From assembly GCA_963848415.1 (NCBI GenBank), contig CAWKDN010000001.1, positions 2,666,001 to 2,730,000 of the forward strand: a DNA stretch of 64,000 nt. The letters are read 5' to 3'. Source of the stretch: CAVQBC01 sp963848415 (GTDB lineage Bacteria; Actinomycetota; Thermoleophilia; Solirubrobacterales; Solirubrobacteraceae). Below the pieces are notes generated by a model. That model was not told the origin of the DNA and ran no database searches. It saw nothing but the letters and a program-made list of their open reading frames with translations. Below, piece after piece: positions 15,623 through 24,160 of this stretch. Both the position numbers and the translations under genes were made by a program. Each line of letters begins with the position of its first letter. Positions within the stretch are counted from its first letter, which is position 1.

Positions 15623-16112
15623 GGCCCAGGCGCTCCTGCGGGATCTCCGTGGCGGTGCCCTCGACGTCGGCGTCCCCGCGCGGGCGGGGCCTGCCGGGTG
15701 GCGGCGCGCCGCCGGCGCCGCCACCCACGGTGAAGGCCTTCGTCGAGGCCACCATCCGGATGGCCACGTGGCGGGTGAGCACGCGCCGGACGATCGCGCG
15801 CGTGGGCGGCAGCAGCAGCAGGATGCCGAGGATGTCGGTGATGAACCCCGGCGTCAGCAGCAGCGCGCCGCCGAAGATGATCAGCGCGCCGTCGGCGACC
15901 TCGCGGGCGGGCGGGCGGCCCTCCTGCACGGCGAGGTTGAACCGCCGCCAGGCGGTGCGGCCCTGGGTGCGCATCAGGTAGGCGCCGAGCAGCGAGTCGG
16001 CGACGAGGATGGCGAGCGTCGGCCACAGGCCGATCCAGCCGCCGACCTGGATGATCACCGCCAACTCGGCGATCGGCACGAGGATGAAGAGCACGACCAG
16101 CAGCAGGGGCAT
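15609..16112 (-). CDS. fxsA: FxsA-family membrane protein
   Basis: 167 residues. It begins with a hydrophobic segment (LLLVVLFILVPIAELAVI) and has the family's motifs GGWIGLWPTLAILVADSLLGAYLMRTQG (first loop and helix) and a third long segment LLTPGFITDILGILLLLPP. The C-terminal tail after about 125 is Gly/Pro/Arg-rich and variable. E. coli FxsA modulates F-exclusion of phage T7; the general role of actinobacterial members is unknown. It is the first gene of the minus-strand operon and is divergent from the SufT-like gene; TACCGT (about 16121-16126 on the minus strand) could be its -10 box. Confidence 0.85.
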   Translation of the reverse strand: MPLLLVVLFILVPIAELAVIIQVGGWIGLWPTLAILVADSLLGAYLMRTQGRTAWRRFNLAVQEGRPPAREVADGALIIFGGALLLTPGFITDILGILLLLPPTRAIVRRVLTRHVAIRMVASTKAFTVGGGAGGAPPPGRPRPRGDADVEGTATEIPQERLGRDRG

Positions 16113-16172
16113 GACCTCTACGGTACGCGCCTCGCGTCCCGTACCGGGGGTGCCACCTCTACACTCGAGGCC

Positions 16173-16469
16173 ATGGTCGACGAAGAAGAGGTCACCGAGG
16201 CGCTGAGCAACGTCATCGACCCCGAGCTGGGGCTCGACTTCGTGGAGCTCGGCCTGGTCTACGGCGTCGAGATCGACGGCGGGACGGTCAACATCACCTT
16301 CACCCTCACCACCCCGGCGTGCCCGATCGGCCCGCAGGTCTCCGAGCAGATGAAGGAGTTCGTGGGCGAGCTGGAGGGTGTCGAGGAGGTCGTCCCGAAC
16401 ATGGTCTTCGCGCCGCCGTGGACGCCGGAGAAGATGTCCGAGGACGCGAAGTTCGCGCTCGGCTACTGA
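16173..16469 (+). CDS. SufT/MIP18-type iron-sulfur assembly factor (DUF59)
   Basis: 98 residues, the complete length of a stand-alone DUF59 protein. Conserved features are VIDPELGLDFVELGLVYGV near the start and the reactive-Cys motif TTPACPIGP; the closing PPWTPEKMSEDAKFALGY is the usual ending in SufT/PaaD-like proteins. These help mature Fe-S proteins. No suf genes are nearby. A TACACT box at 16160-16165, seven bases before the ATG, and no Shine-Dalgarno point to a leaderless transcript. Its last seven bases overlap the end of the convergent WS/DGAT gene. Confidence 0.9.
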   Translation: MVDEEEVTEALSNVIDPELGLDFVELGLVYGVEIDGGTVNITFTLTTPACPIGPQVSEQMKEFVGELEGVEEVVPNMVFAPPWTPEKMSEDAKFALGY

Positions 16470-17923
16470 CCGGCCACGTCGGCGGGATCCCGCCGCGGCA
16501 CTGACGCGCGCCCGTTGGACCCCTGGTGGTCGCGGGCCGCGTCCACCAGCTCCGCCAGCGCCCGCTCGAGCTCTGCGCCGACCGCCTCGAGGTCGTCCAT
16601 CGCGTCGTAGTCGCCGAGCAGCCCGAAGTCCATCCCGCCGTGGTAGCTCATGATCGCGATCGCCAGCGCGTGGTTCTTGGGCAGGAAGGCGACCGGGAAG
16701 AGGTCCAGCAGCTGGCGGCCGAGCAGGTAGAGCGGGAACTGCGGCCCCGGGACGTTCGTGACCAGCAGGTTGAACAGCCGCGTGGAGAAGTTCAGCCGCG
16801 ACGCCTGCGCCAGCACGGTGGGCGGCGCAAGGTTCTGCACGCCGGTCAGCACCTCGGCGCCGACCGCCTGCTTTGAGTCCTTCAGGCCGTCCATCGCCTG
16901 GCGGACGACGCGCAGGCGCGCGACGGGATCCTCGATGTAGACGGGCAGCGGGCCGCGCATCGCCGCGATCCGGTTGCCGAGCGTGTCGTGCTCGTTGCTG
17001 CCGCGGATCGAGACGGGCACCAGCGCGCGAAGCTCCAGGCCCTCCGTGCGCACGGAGCGCGAGCGCAGCCAGCGCCGCAGGGCGCCGGAGACGACGGTGA
17101 GCACGACGTCGTTGACGGTCCCGCCGAAGGTGTTCTTGACGAGCTTGAAGTCGTCGAGCTCGGCACGCACGAGCACGAGCCGGCGGTGCGGGCCGATCGG
17201 ACGGTTGAGCGGGACGTCCGGCGCCGGGTTCAGCCCCGCCCAGGCGACCTCGCCGAGCCCCTCGAGCGCCTCGCGCGCGGACTCGAGGCTCTCACCCGGG
17301 CGCGTCGCCGCCGACACGGCGCGGGAGGCCAGCTCGAACGGCGTACGGACGATGCCCTTGATGCCGCGCGCGGCCATCTCGGCCCCGCTCGGCTCCGGCT
17401 GCGGCGCCCACGGCTCGTCCTCGTGGGGGACCGGCTGCGGGACGGGCGTGAGGTCGAAGATCACCGTCATCAGGTCGACGCCCGCAAGCCCGTCCACCAG
17501 CGCGTGGTGGGTCTTGGAGATCAGCGCGAAGCGGCCGCCGACCAGGCCCTGGACGAGCCAGATCTCCCACAGCGGCTTGGCCCGGTCGAGCTGCTGGGAG
17601 TGCACGCGCGCGGCCATCGCGCGCAGCTGCTCCTCGGAGCCGGGCGACGGCAGGGCGGTGTGGCGGATGTGGTACTCGAGGTTGAAGCTCGGGTCGTCGA
17701 CCCACAGCGGCCGGCCCGTCTCCAGCGGCGGCACCGCGAGCTTCTGGCGGTAGCGCGGGACGAGGTGCAGGCGCCCGCGGATGTGGTCGCAGAGCGCCTC
17801 GTAGGTCGGCGGCGGGCCCTCGAAGACCATCACCGCGCCGACGTGCATGTGCGAGACCGGGCCCTCCTGGGCGAGAAAGCCCGCGTCCACAGCGGTCAGC
17901 CGATCTCCGTGCGTCTGGGCCAT
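16463..17923 (-). CDS. Wax ester synthase / diacylglycerol acyltransferase (WS/DGAT)
   Basis: 486 residues, normal for the bacterial WS/DGAT family. The active-site motif HHALVDG (in SKTHHALVDGLAGVDLM) is intact, as is the PLW motif (RAKPLWEIWLV), and the N-terminal DAGFLAQEGP and C-terminal NVPGPQFPLYLLGRQL stretches are characteristic. The enzyme transfers acyl-CoA to a long-chain alcohol or diacylglycerol, making storage lipid at the inner membrane face. The divergent acyl-CoA dehydrogenase and nearby CaiB-type CoA transferase agree with a lipid-metabolism neighbourhood. Start ATG at 17923 (MAQTHGDRLTAVDAG) fits homologues. Confidence 0.93.
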   Translation of the reverse strand: MAQTHGDRLTAVDAGFLAQEGPVSHMHVGAVMVFEGPPPTYEALCDHIRGRLHLVPRYRQKLAVPPLETGRPLWVDDPSFNLEYHIRHTALPSPGSEEQLRAMAARVHSQQLDRAKPLWEIWLVQGLVGGRFALISKTHHALVDGLAGVDLMTVIFDLTPVPQPVPHEDEPWAPQPEPSGAEMAARGIKGIVRTPFELASRAVSAATRPGESLESAREALEGLGEVAWAGLNPAPDVPLNRPIGPHRRLVLVRAELDDFKLVKNTFGGTVNDVVLTVVSGALRRWLRSRSVRTEGLELRALVPVSIRGSNEHDTLGNRIAAMRGPLPVYIEDPVARLRVVRQAMDGLKDSKQAVGAEVLTGVQNLAPPTVLAQASRLNFSTRLFNLLVTNVPGPQFPLYLLGRQLLDLFPVAFLPKNHALAIAIMSYHGGMDFGLLGDYDAMDDLEAVGAELERALAELVDAARDHQGSNGRASVPRRDPADVAGQ

Positions 17924-17990
17924 CGCTCCTCTTCGCCTCGCCTACGCCCCGACCGCAAGCCTACCCATGGGCTGTCACCCTTAGCTCCGG

Positions 17991-19292
17991 ATGGCGTGGG
18001 ACTTCTCGACCCCTCCGGAGTTCCAGGCGCAGCTCGACTGGATGCGGAGCTTCGTGCGCGAGGAGATCTGGCCGATCGAGCCGGTCTTCGAGGAGCTCGG
18101 CCAGGCCGGCTTCGACCGCGTGATCGCGCCGCTGCAGGAGCAGGTCAAGGAGCGCGGGCTGTGGGCCGCGCATCTCCCGCCCGACCTGGGCGGCCAGGGC
18201 TTCGGGCAGGTCCGCCTCGGGCTCATGCACGAGATCCTCGGCACGAGCCCGTTCGCCCCCGTGGCGTTCGGCAACGCCGCGCCGGACTCCGGCAACTCGG
18301 AGATCCTGGCGATGGCGGGCACCGAGGACCAGAAGCAGCAGTGGCTGCACCCGCTGCTCGCGGGCGACCTGCGTTCCGCGTTCTCGATGACCGAGCCCGA
18401 CAGCGCCGGGTCGGACCCGACGCTGCTCGAGACCGCAGCCGTCCAGGACGGTGAGGACTGGGTGATCGACGGCCACAAGTGGTTCTCCACCAACGGCTCG
18501 GTCGCGGACTTCTTCATCGTCATGGCGGTCACGGACCCCGAGGCCAAGCGGTACCAGCGCGCGTCGATGTTCATCGTGCCGGCCGACACGCCGGGCGTGC
18601 GGGTCATCCGCGACATCCCGACCATGGAGCACCCGCAGGACCACTTCGGCCGCATCGGCGGGCACGCGGAGATCGTCTACGAGGGCGTGCGGGTGGGCCC
18701 CGGGAGCCTGCTCGGCGCGCGCGGCGCGGGCTTCCTGATCGCCCAGCAGCGGCTCGGGCCCGGGCGCATTCACCACTGCATGCGCTGGCTCGGCGTCTCT
18801 GAGCGCGCGTTCGACATGCTCTGCGAGCGCGCCCAGGCGCGCTACGCGCACGGCTCGCTGCTCGCCGAGAAGGGGACGGTCCAGAACTGGATCGCCGACT
18901 CGGCGGCCGAGATGCAGGCCGCGCGGCTGATGACGCTGCACGCTGCCTGGAAGATCGACACCGAGGGCGCCGCCGCCGCCCGCCAGGACATCTCGCTGAT
19001 CAAGTTCTGGGGCGCGCGCGTGCTGCACGACGTGGTCGACCGGGCGCTGCAGGCGCACGGCGCGCTGGGCTACTCGACCGACCTGCCGCTCGAGCAGATG
19101 TACCGTTACGCGCGCGCCGCACGCTTCTACGACGGGCCCGACGAGGTGCACCGCCAGAGCGTCGCGCGGCAGATCCTGCGCGGCTACGAGGCGCCGGATG
19201 ACGGCGTGCCCAGCGAGCACGTGCCCGCCCGCCGCGAGGCGGCGCGGCAGCGCTTCTCCGAGCTGCTCGAGGCGGTGACCAGCAACGACTGA
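17991..19292 (+). CDS. Acyl-CoA dehydrogenase
   Basis: 433 residues. The flavin-binding signature AFSMTEPDSAGSDPT, the middle beta domain (VIDGHKWFSTNGSVADF) and the C-terminal helical motif with the family's ending (DLPLEQMYRYARAARFYDGP followed by DEVHRQSVARQIL) are all present. The catalytic base cannot be fixed by eye; the RFYDGPDEVH ending is that of the ACAD10/11-like branch. It oxidises an acyl-CoA to the enoyl-CoA using FAD. It is divergent from the WS/DGAT gene with 67 bases between; no clear Shine-Dalgarno precedes the ATG. Confidence 0.92.
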   Translation: MAWDFSTPPEFQAQLDWMRSFVREEIWPIEPVFEELGQAGFDRVIAPLQEQVKERGLWAAHLPPDLGGQGFGQVRLGLMHEILGTSPFAPVAFGNAAPDSGNSEILAMAGTEDQKQQWLHPLLAGDLRSAFSMTEPDSAGSDPTLLETAAVQDGEDWVIDGHKWFSTNGSVADFFIVMAVTDPEAKRYQRASMFIVPADTPGVRVIRDIPTMEHPQDHFGRIGGHAEIVYEGVRVGPGSLLGARGAGFLIAQQRLGPGRIHHCMRWLGVSERAFDMLCERAQARYAHGSLLAEKGTVQNWIADSAAEMQAARLMTLHAAWKIDTEGAAAARQDISLIKFWGARVLHDVVDRALQAHGALGYSTDLPLEQMYRYARAARFYDGPDEVHRQSVARQILRGYEAPDDGVPSEHVPARREAARQRFSELLEAVTSND

Positions 19293-19323
19293 CGCCGCTT
19301 CAGCGCGCCGCCCGCCGTGGCGG

Positions 19324-20241
19324 ATGGCCGGCTTCGTCGCGCTTCAGCTCGCGCTCGTGATCGCGGTGGTGCTGGCGGCGGTCGCCGCCTTCGGGGGCTT
19401 CTCGGGCGACGGCTCCGAGGACCCCCGGCCCAGCGCCGCCGCCGTGCCCGCAGGCGCGGCGGCCGCGCGGCCGGATGTGGACCGCTTCTACGGCGACCGC
19501 GCCTTCGCCGACCTGCGCTCCCAGGTCGAGCTGGGACCGCGTCCCTCCGGCTCTGAGGCCTCGCGCCGGCTGGCCGAGCGCCTGCGGTCCGACCTGCCGA
19601 ACGGGCGCTTCGAGCCGGTGCCGGGCGGGCTGCGCAACGTCGTCGGCTCGATCGGGGGCCGCGGGCGCCCGATCGTCGTCGCGGCCCACTACGACACCAA
19701 GGACCTGCCCGGCTTCGTCGGCGCCAACGACGGCGCCGGCGGGACCGCCGCGGTCGTCGAGCTGGCCCGCCGGCTGGCGAGCGCGCGCCGGCCGGCGTCG
19801 GAGCCGCCGATCCGCTTCGTGCTCTTCGACGGCGAGGAGAGCCCGGACGACTCGGCGCCCTTCTACAGCTCCGGCCTGCGCGGCTCGCGCGCCTACGCGC
19901 GCCGCCACGCCGGCGACATCCGCGCGCTGATCCTGCTCGACTTCGTGGCCGACGAGCGCCTGCGGATCCCGCGCGAGGCCGGCTCGGACCCGGCCCTGTG
20001 GAAGCGGCTGCGCGCCGCCGCCCGGCGCGTCGGGACGCTCGGCGCCTTCCCGGACGAGACCGCCCCCGAAGTGCTCGACGACCACACGCCCTTCACCCGC
20101 CGCGACGTGCCGGCGATCGACCTGATCGACTTCGACTTCGCCTGCTGGCACAAGACCTGCGACGACCTCGACGCGGTCTCGGTCGCGTCGCTGGACCGCT
20201 CGGGCGAGACGGTCTACGAGCTGCTGCGCCGCTGGCGCTGA
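19324..20241 (+). CDS. Secreted or membrane-anchored M28 peptidase / glutaminyl-cyclase-like
   Basis: 305 residues with an N-terminal hydrophobic signal anchor (LQLALVIAVVLAAVAAF). The M28 zinc-site motifs are visible: HYDTKD (first His and the following Asp), GANDGAGGTA (bridging Asp), FDGEESPDD (Glu-Glu base and ligand) and the late ligand region DHTPFTRRDVPAIDLIDFDF. The final WHKTCDDLDAVS is the ending seen in glutaminyl-peptide cyclotransferases of the M28 fold. It may therefore be an aminopeptidase or a glutaminyl cyclase. It converges on the subtilase gene at 20252. Confidence 0.88.
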   Translation: MAGFVALQLALVIAVVLAAVAAFGGFSGDGSEDPRPSAAAVPAGAAAARPDVDRFYGDRAFADLRSQVELGPRPSGSEASRRLAERLRSDLPNGRFEPVPGGLRNVVGSIGGRGRPIVVAAHYDTKDLPGFVGANDGAGGTAAVVELARRLASARRPASEPPIRFVLFDGEESPDDSAPFYSSGLRGSRAYARRHAGDIRALILLDFVADERLRIPREAGSDPALWKRLRAAARRVGTLGAFPDETAPEVLDDHTPFTRRDVPAIDLIDFDFACWHKTCDDLDAVSVASLDRSGETVYELLRRWR

Positions 20242-20251
20242 TCTCGCCGGC

Positions 20252-21886
20252 TCAGCCGCCGTCCCTGGCAGCGAGCAGCCGGTGCAGGTAGGCGCTGGCC
20301 TCCTCGATCCCGGCCGCGACGCGCTCGATCTCGGCGTCCACGCCGTTGGACGCCGGCGGCGCGGGCGGGCCGGCCCAACCGGTGGGGCTGGAGGGCACCG
20401 GCGCGCGCGGGCGCAGCCGGTCGGCGAGCCCGACCGGGTGGGCGGGAAGCGGCATCCGCAGCGGATCGGCGGGCGGCACCGGCAGCGGCACGGGCGCCGG
20501 CGCGGGCACGGCCGCCGCGCCGAGCCGGTCGAACGCCCGCAGGGCGCCGACGATGCCGGCGCCGCTGTGCTGGTCCCAGCCCGGCGGGCCGATGTCCTTG
20601 GCCGACTCGCGCAGCGCGGCGCGCGCCTCGTCCTGGGTGAGCCCGGGCACGGCCTGGGCCAGCAGCGCCACGACGCCGGCCAGGATCGGGGTCGCGGCCG
20701 ACGTGCCGGTGTCGGACGTGTTGTAGCCCGTGAAGTGACTGATCGAGCAGAAGTCGGGCTTGTTGGGATCCAGCGCGCCCGGGCCCTGGCTCGAGTAGCC
20801 GATCAGCTCCTCCTTCGTGTTCACGGCGCCGACCGTCATGACGCGCGGATGCGAGTTGGCGCCCCAGATGCTGCGCCCGGGGCCGTTGTCGGTCGAGCAG
20901 CGGCTGTCGGCGCACGTCGCGCCGCAGTTGCCGGCCGCGAAGAGCACGAGTATGCCCTCGTCCATCGCCTCGACGACCTTCTGGACGAACGGGTGCGACG
21001 GGTTGCGGGCGTAGGCCGTGTCCCAGCTCTCCTGGTAGATGCCCCAGGAGTTGGAGATCACGTGCGGCGTGCCGTCGGTGCGATGGCGGTTGATCGCCCA
21101 CTGGAAGGCCTGCAGCGCGCGGCTGATGGTCCCGGGCGACCCGCCGGAGCCGGCGACCCGCAGGTCGTAGAGCTGGGCATCGGGCGCCATCCCGAGCACG
21201 TCGGTCGCGCACATGTTGCCGTGCTCGCTCCAGCGCGAGCTCTCGGTCCCCCAGTCGTCGGCCGGCCAGCCGTCGACGACGCGCGGGATCCGCCGCGGCG
21301 TCTCGCCCTCCTTCACCGGCCGCCCGAGCGACGTCAGCCCGCTGTCGGCCACCGCCACGACGATTCCCGAGCCGCGGAAGCCCGCCGCCCACAGCCGGTC
21401 GGCCTCGAGGTAGGTCGCCACGTCGGCCAGCGTGCCCTTCGGCGTGGCGGGGTCGCAGTCGCACGGCGGGATCGGGCAGGTGGCCATGCCCTCGCCGGTC
21501 TGCAGCTCGCGCACCGGCACGGCGCCGAACTGCGCGATCTTCGTGTCGCGCCACACGTTGCTGACGTCCGGATCGGCGCGCAGGCGCTCTATGTCGGCCT
21601 CGTCGGCGACCGTCCCGCGCACCACGAAGCTCTCCGCGGTGCCCAGCGGCGTCAGGCCCTCCTGGTTCTCGCCCAGCGGCACGACCTGGAACTCATGGTC
21701 GAGCTCGAAGCCCGCCACGTCGATGGCGGCGGCCTGGCTGGCCGCCATGCTCTGCGAGCCGCCCCGCTGCGAGCGCAGCTCGACGAGCACGCTCAGCCGG
21801 CCCTCGCCGTCGGCCGCCACCGGCGGTCCGGGATCCGCGGCCTTGCGCTTGCGCGCACCCCCGCCGGAACGCTTCTGCTGCGCCAT
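20252..21886 (-). CDS. Subtilisin-like serine peptidase (S8)
   Basis: 544 residues. The catalytic triad is visible in order: Asp in VVAVADSGLTS (about residue 180), His in WSEHGNMCATDVLGMAP (about 225) and Ser in GTSAATPILAGVVALLAQ (about 395); the oxyanion Asn is in FAAGNCGAT. A prodomain-like region (about 25-110) precedes it and a Pro/Ala-rich tail follows (APAPVPLPVPP). The N-terminus is basic and lacks a clear signal peptide. The many Cys residues (CPIPPCDCDP, CGATCADSRCSTD) suggest disulfides and hence export. The ATG at 21886 is followed by a Lys/Arg-rich stretch. Confidence 0.9.
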   Translation of the reverse strand: MAQQKRSGGGARKRKAADPGPPVAADGEGRLSVLVELRSQRGGSQSMAASQAAAIDVAGFELDHEFQVVPLGENQEGLTPLGTAESFVVRGTVADEADIERLRADPDVSNVWRDTKIAQFGAVPVRELQTGEGMATCPIPPCDCDPATPKGTLADVATYLEADRLWAAGFRGSGIVVAVADSGLTSLGRPVKEGETPRRIPRVVDGWPADDWGTESSRWSEHGNMCATDVLGMAPDAQLYDLRVAGSGGSPGTISRALQAFQWAINRHRTDGTPHVISNSWGIYQESWDTAYARNPSHPFVQKVVEAMDEGILVLFAAGNCGATCADSRCSTDNGPGRSIWGANSHPRVMTVGAVNTKEELIGYSSQGPGALDPNKPDFCSISHFTGYNTSDTGTSAATPILAGVVALLAQAVPGLTQDEARAALRESAKDIGPPGWDQHSGAGIVGALRAFDRLGAAAVPAPAPVPLPVPPADPLRMPLPAHPVGLADRLRPRAPVPSSPTGWAGPPAPPASNGVDAEIERVAAGIEEASAYLHRLLAARDGG

Positions 21887-21981
21887 CTCAGAGTCTCCCT
21901 TCGCACGGTGGCGACGGTCCTATCGCAGCGCCGCGCGCGCGTGGGGATTTCTTTGCCCCGCTTCTAGACTCAGTGGGCGAT

Positions 21982-22941
21982 ATGCCGACCGCCGCTCCCT
22001 CCAAGCTCCTGCTCGCCGCCCCGCGCGGCTACTGCGCGGGCGTCGACCGCGCCGTGCAGACCGTCGAGCGCGCGCTGGAGCACTACGGCGCGCCCGTGTA
22101 CGTCCGCAAGGAGATCGTGCACAACAAGCACGTCGTCCAGCAGCTGCGCGAGCGCGGGGCGATCTTCGTCGACGAGCTCGACGGGTCGATCCCCGAGGGC
22201 GCCACCACCGTCTTCTCCGCCCACGGCGTCTCCCCGGCCGTCCACGCCGACGCCGAGGCCCGGCGGCTGTTCACCATCGACGCGACCTGCCCGCTGGTGA
22301 CCAAGGTCCACCGCGAGGCGCTGAAGTTCGCCGCCGACGGCTACACGATCGTGCTGATCGGCCACGCCGGGCACGAGGAGGTCGAGGGCACGATGGGCGA
22401 GGCGCCCGAGCACATCGTGCTCGTCGAGACCGAGGCCGATGTCGACGCGCTCGAGGTCGCCGATCCCGAGCGGGTCGCCTACATCTCCCAGACGACGCTC
22501 TCGGTCGACGAGACCCAGGCGATCATCGCCCGCCTGCACGAGCGCTTCCCGGCGATCACCGGGCCGCGCACGGACGACATCTGCTACGCCACGACCAACC
22601 GCCAGGCGGCGGTCAAGCAGATGGCCGGCCAGTGCGAGCTGGTGCTGGTCATCGGCTCCCAGAACTCCTCGAACTCCCAGCGGCTGGTCGACGTCGCCCG
22701 CGCCGCCGGCGCGCAGTCGCACCTGATCGACAACGAGGAGCAGGTCGAGGAGGCGTGGCTCGAAGGGGCGCGCACGGTCGGGATCAGCTCGGGCGCCAGC
22801 GCGCCCGAGGAGCTCGTCCAGCGCCTCGTGGACTTCTTCCGCGCTCGCGGGACGGTGGACGTCTCGCAGTTCGAGGTCCTGCGGGAGGACGTGCGCTTCA
22901 TGCTCCCGAAGACCATCCGCCAGGCCGCCGCGGCGTCCTAG
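21982..22941 (+). CDS. ispH: 4-hydroxy-3-methylbut-2-enyl diphosphate reductase
   Basis: 319 residues from the ATG at 21982 (a GTG nine bases upstream is possible). The three Cys ligands of the iron-sulfur cluster are visible: RGYCAGVDRA, DATCPLVTKVH and DDICYATTNRQ. The substrate-binding SSNSQRL and the SGASAPEELV motif are intact. IspH makes IPP and DMAPP in the last step of the MEP isoprenoid pathway. A TAGACT box at 21965-21970 lies 11 bases before the ATG and can be its -10 element. The gene ends directly against the convergent ltrA stop with no gap. Confidence 0.97.
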   Translation: MPTAAPSKLLLAAPRGYCAGVDRAVQTVERALEHYGAPVYVRKEIVHNKHVVQQLRERGAIFVDELDGSIPEGATTVFSAHGVSPAVHADAEARRLFTIDATCPLVTKVHREALKFAADGYTIVLIGHAGHEEVEGTMGEAPEHIVLVETEADVDALEVADPERVAYISQTTLSVDETQAIIARLHERFPAITGPRTDDICYATTNRQAAVKQMAGQCELVLVIGSQNSSNSQRLVDVARAAGAQSHLIDNEEQVEEAWLEGARTVGISSGASAPEELVQRLVDFFRARGTVDVSQFEVLREDVRFMLPKTIRQAAAAS

Positions 22942-24072
22942 TCAGGCGACCGCCGCCGCCCCGCGCGGGCGCCGGTCAACCGCCTGCGCGGCGACGAGCG
23001 CGACCGTTCCCGCGGCCAGCAGCGCGACCGCGGCGAGCGCCGGCACCGTCGCGGCGACCGGCGTGAGGGCGAGTGCCGCGGCCGCGCCCACCAGGCGCCC
23101 AGTCACCCGTTCGCCGGCGCCGCGCGCCCGGAACGCCGCGTCGGCGGCCAGGTAGAGCGCGACCCCGCCGCACAGCGCCGCCGCCCCGACCGCGCCGAGC
23201 GGATCCTCGACGTGGGCGAGCGTCTTCTTCATCCCGAGCGCGAAGAGCACGATGCCGGCCACGAGCGGCAGGTGCAGGAAGCTGAAGCCGTCGCGCGCGA
23301 GCACGTTGCGCGCACGGCCGCCGAGGGCGTGCAGGCGCTGCTCGACCCGCTCGAGCGCGGCGTCGAAGTACAGCCACCACAGGCAGGCGGCGATCACCGC
23401 CCCGAGGCTCGCGGCCGCCAGCAGCGCCGGGGTGAGGGCGAGCCCGGCCGCGCCGATCCCGATCGCCACGATCGACTCGCCGAGCGCGATGATCACGATC
23501 AGGCCGTGGCGCTCGGCGAAGTGCCCGGGGGACAGCCGCCAGCCGTCGATCCCCCGCAGCGCCCCGCCGGCGTAGTCGAGCGCGAGCGCCAGGAGCCAGA
23601 TCGCTGTCTGAGCGGCGCCGTCGAAAGCGCTCGCGGCCACGAGCAGGGCGGGCGCTCCGATCGCGGTGGGCGCCAGCGCGCGGGCGGCCGCGCGGACCGA
23701 GACCGCGTCGCTGGCGGCGGCGAAGAGCGCGACGTGCAACACGCGCACTACGAGGTAGGCGAGTGCGAACACCAGCGCGTCGTCCTCGAACGCGCCCGGG
23801 ATGGCCAGCGAGGCGACGAGCATCGCGATCAGCGCCGCGAAGGTCACGAGGCGCACGCTCGCGCGCGCCGGGTCGGCCTCGTTGGTCAGCCACGCGTACG
23901 CTGCCCATGCCCACCAGACCGCGGCCAGGATGAGCAGGCCGCGGCCGAGGCCGGCCCACGTCGCGTCGTCGGCCATGCGCGCGGTGACCTGGGTCAGCGC
24001 GAAGACGAAGACGAGGTCGAAGAACAGCTCGAGCGGCTCGACGCGCTTCTCGCCGGCGGCGTCCGTGGACAT
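22942..24072 (-). CDS. ltrA: Low-temperature-requirement A (LtrA) membrane protein
   Basis: 376 residues with about ten to twelve hydrophobic segments. The N-terminal motif VEPLELFFDLVFVFALTQVT is diagnostic of LtrA, as is the central ERHGLIVIIALGESIVAIG. The function is not established beyond growth at low temperature in Listeria; it is an integral membrane protein. The loop EERVEQRLHAL-type charged segment separates the two halves. The short upstream region contains a 32-bp perfect palindrome and repeated GGGAC...CCCTAG boxes that may regulate it. Confidence 0.9.
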   Translation of the reverse strand: MSTDAAGEKRVEPLELFFDLVFVFALTQVTARMADDATWAGLGRGLLILAAVWWAWAAYAWLTNEADPARASVRLVTFAALIAMLVASLAIPGAFEDDALVFALAYLVVRVLHVALFAAASDAVSVRAAARALAPTAIGAPALLVAASAFDGAAQTAIWLLALALDYAGGALRGIDGWRLSPGHFAERHGLIVIIALGESIVAIGIGAAGLALTPALLAAASLGAVIAACLWWLYFDAALERVEQRLHALGGRARNVLARDGFSFLHLPLVAGIVLFALGMKKTLAHVEDPLGAVGAAALCGGVALYLAADAAFRARGAGERVTGRLVGAAAALALTPVAATVPALAAVALLAAGTVALVAAQAVDRRPRGAAAVA

Positions 24073-24110
24073 GGCCCGCGACGCTAGGCGCCCGGCCGCG
24101 CGGCGCCAAT

Positions 24111-24160
24111 GAGACCATCGCCCTAGTCCCGGGACTAGGGCGATGGGACCGTGGCCCTAG
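24111..24160. promoter_or_regulatory. Perfect 32-bp palindrome with repeated GGGAC-CCCTAG boxes
   Basis: Bases 24115-24146 are a perfect palindrome (arms CCATCGCCCTAGTCCC and its complement, no loop). A related copy, GGGACCGTGGCCCTAG (24145-24160), follows in direct orientation to GAGACCATCGCCCTAG (24111-24126). The array lies between the end of the CoA-transferase gene and the start of ltrA, both on the minus strand. It can act as a hairpin terminator for the former or an operator for the latter. GGGACN4GCCCT resembles DosR/NarL-type half sites, but no regulator of that class is in the window. Confidence 0.6.
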
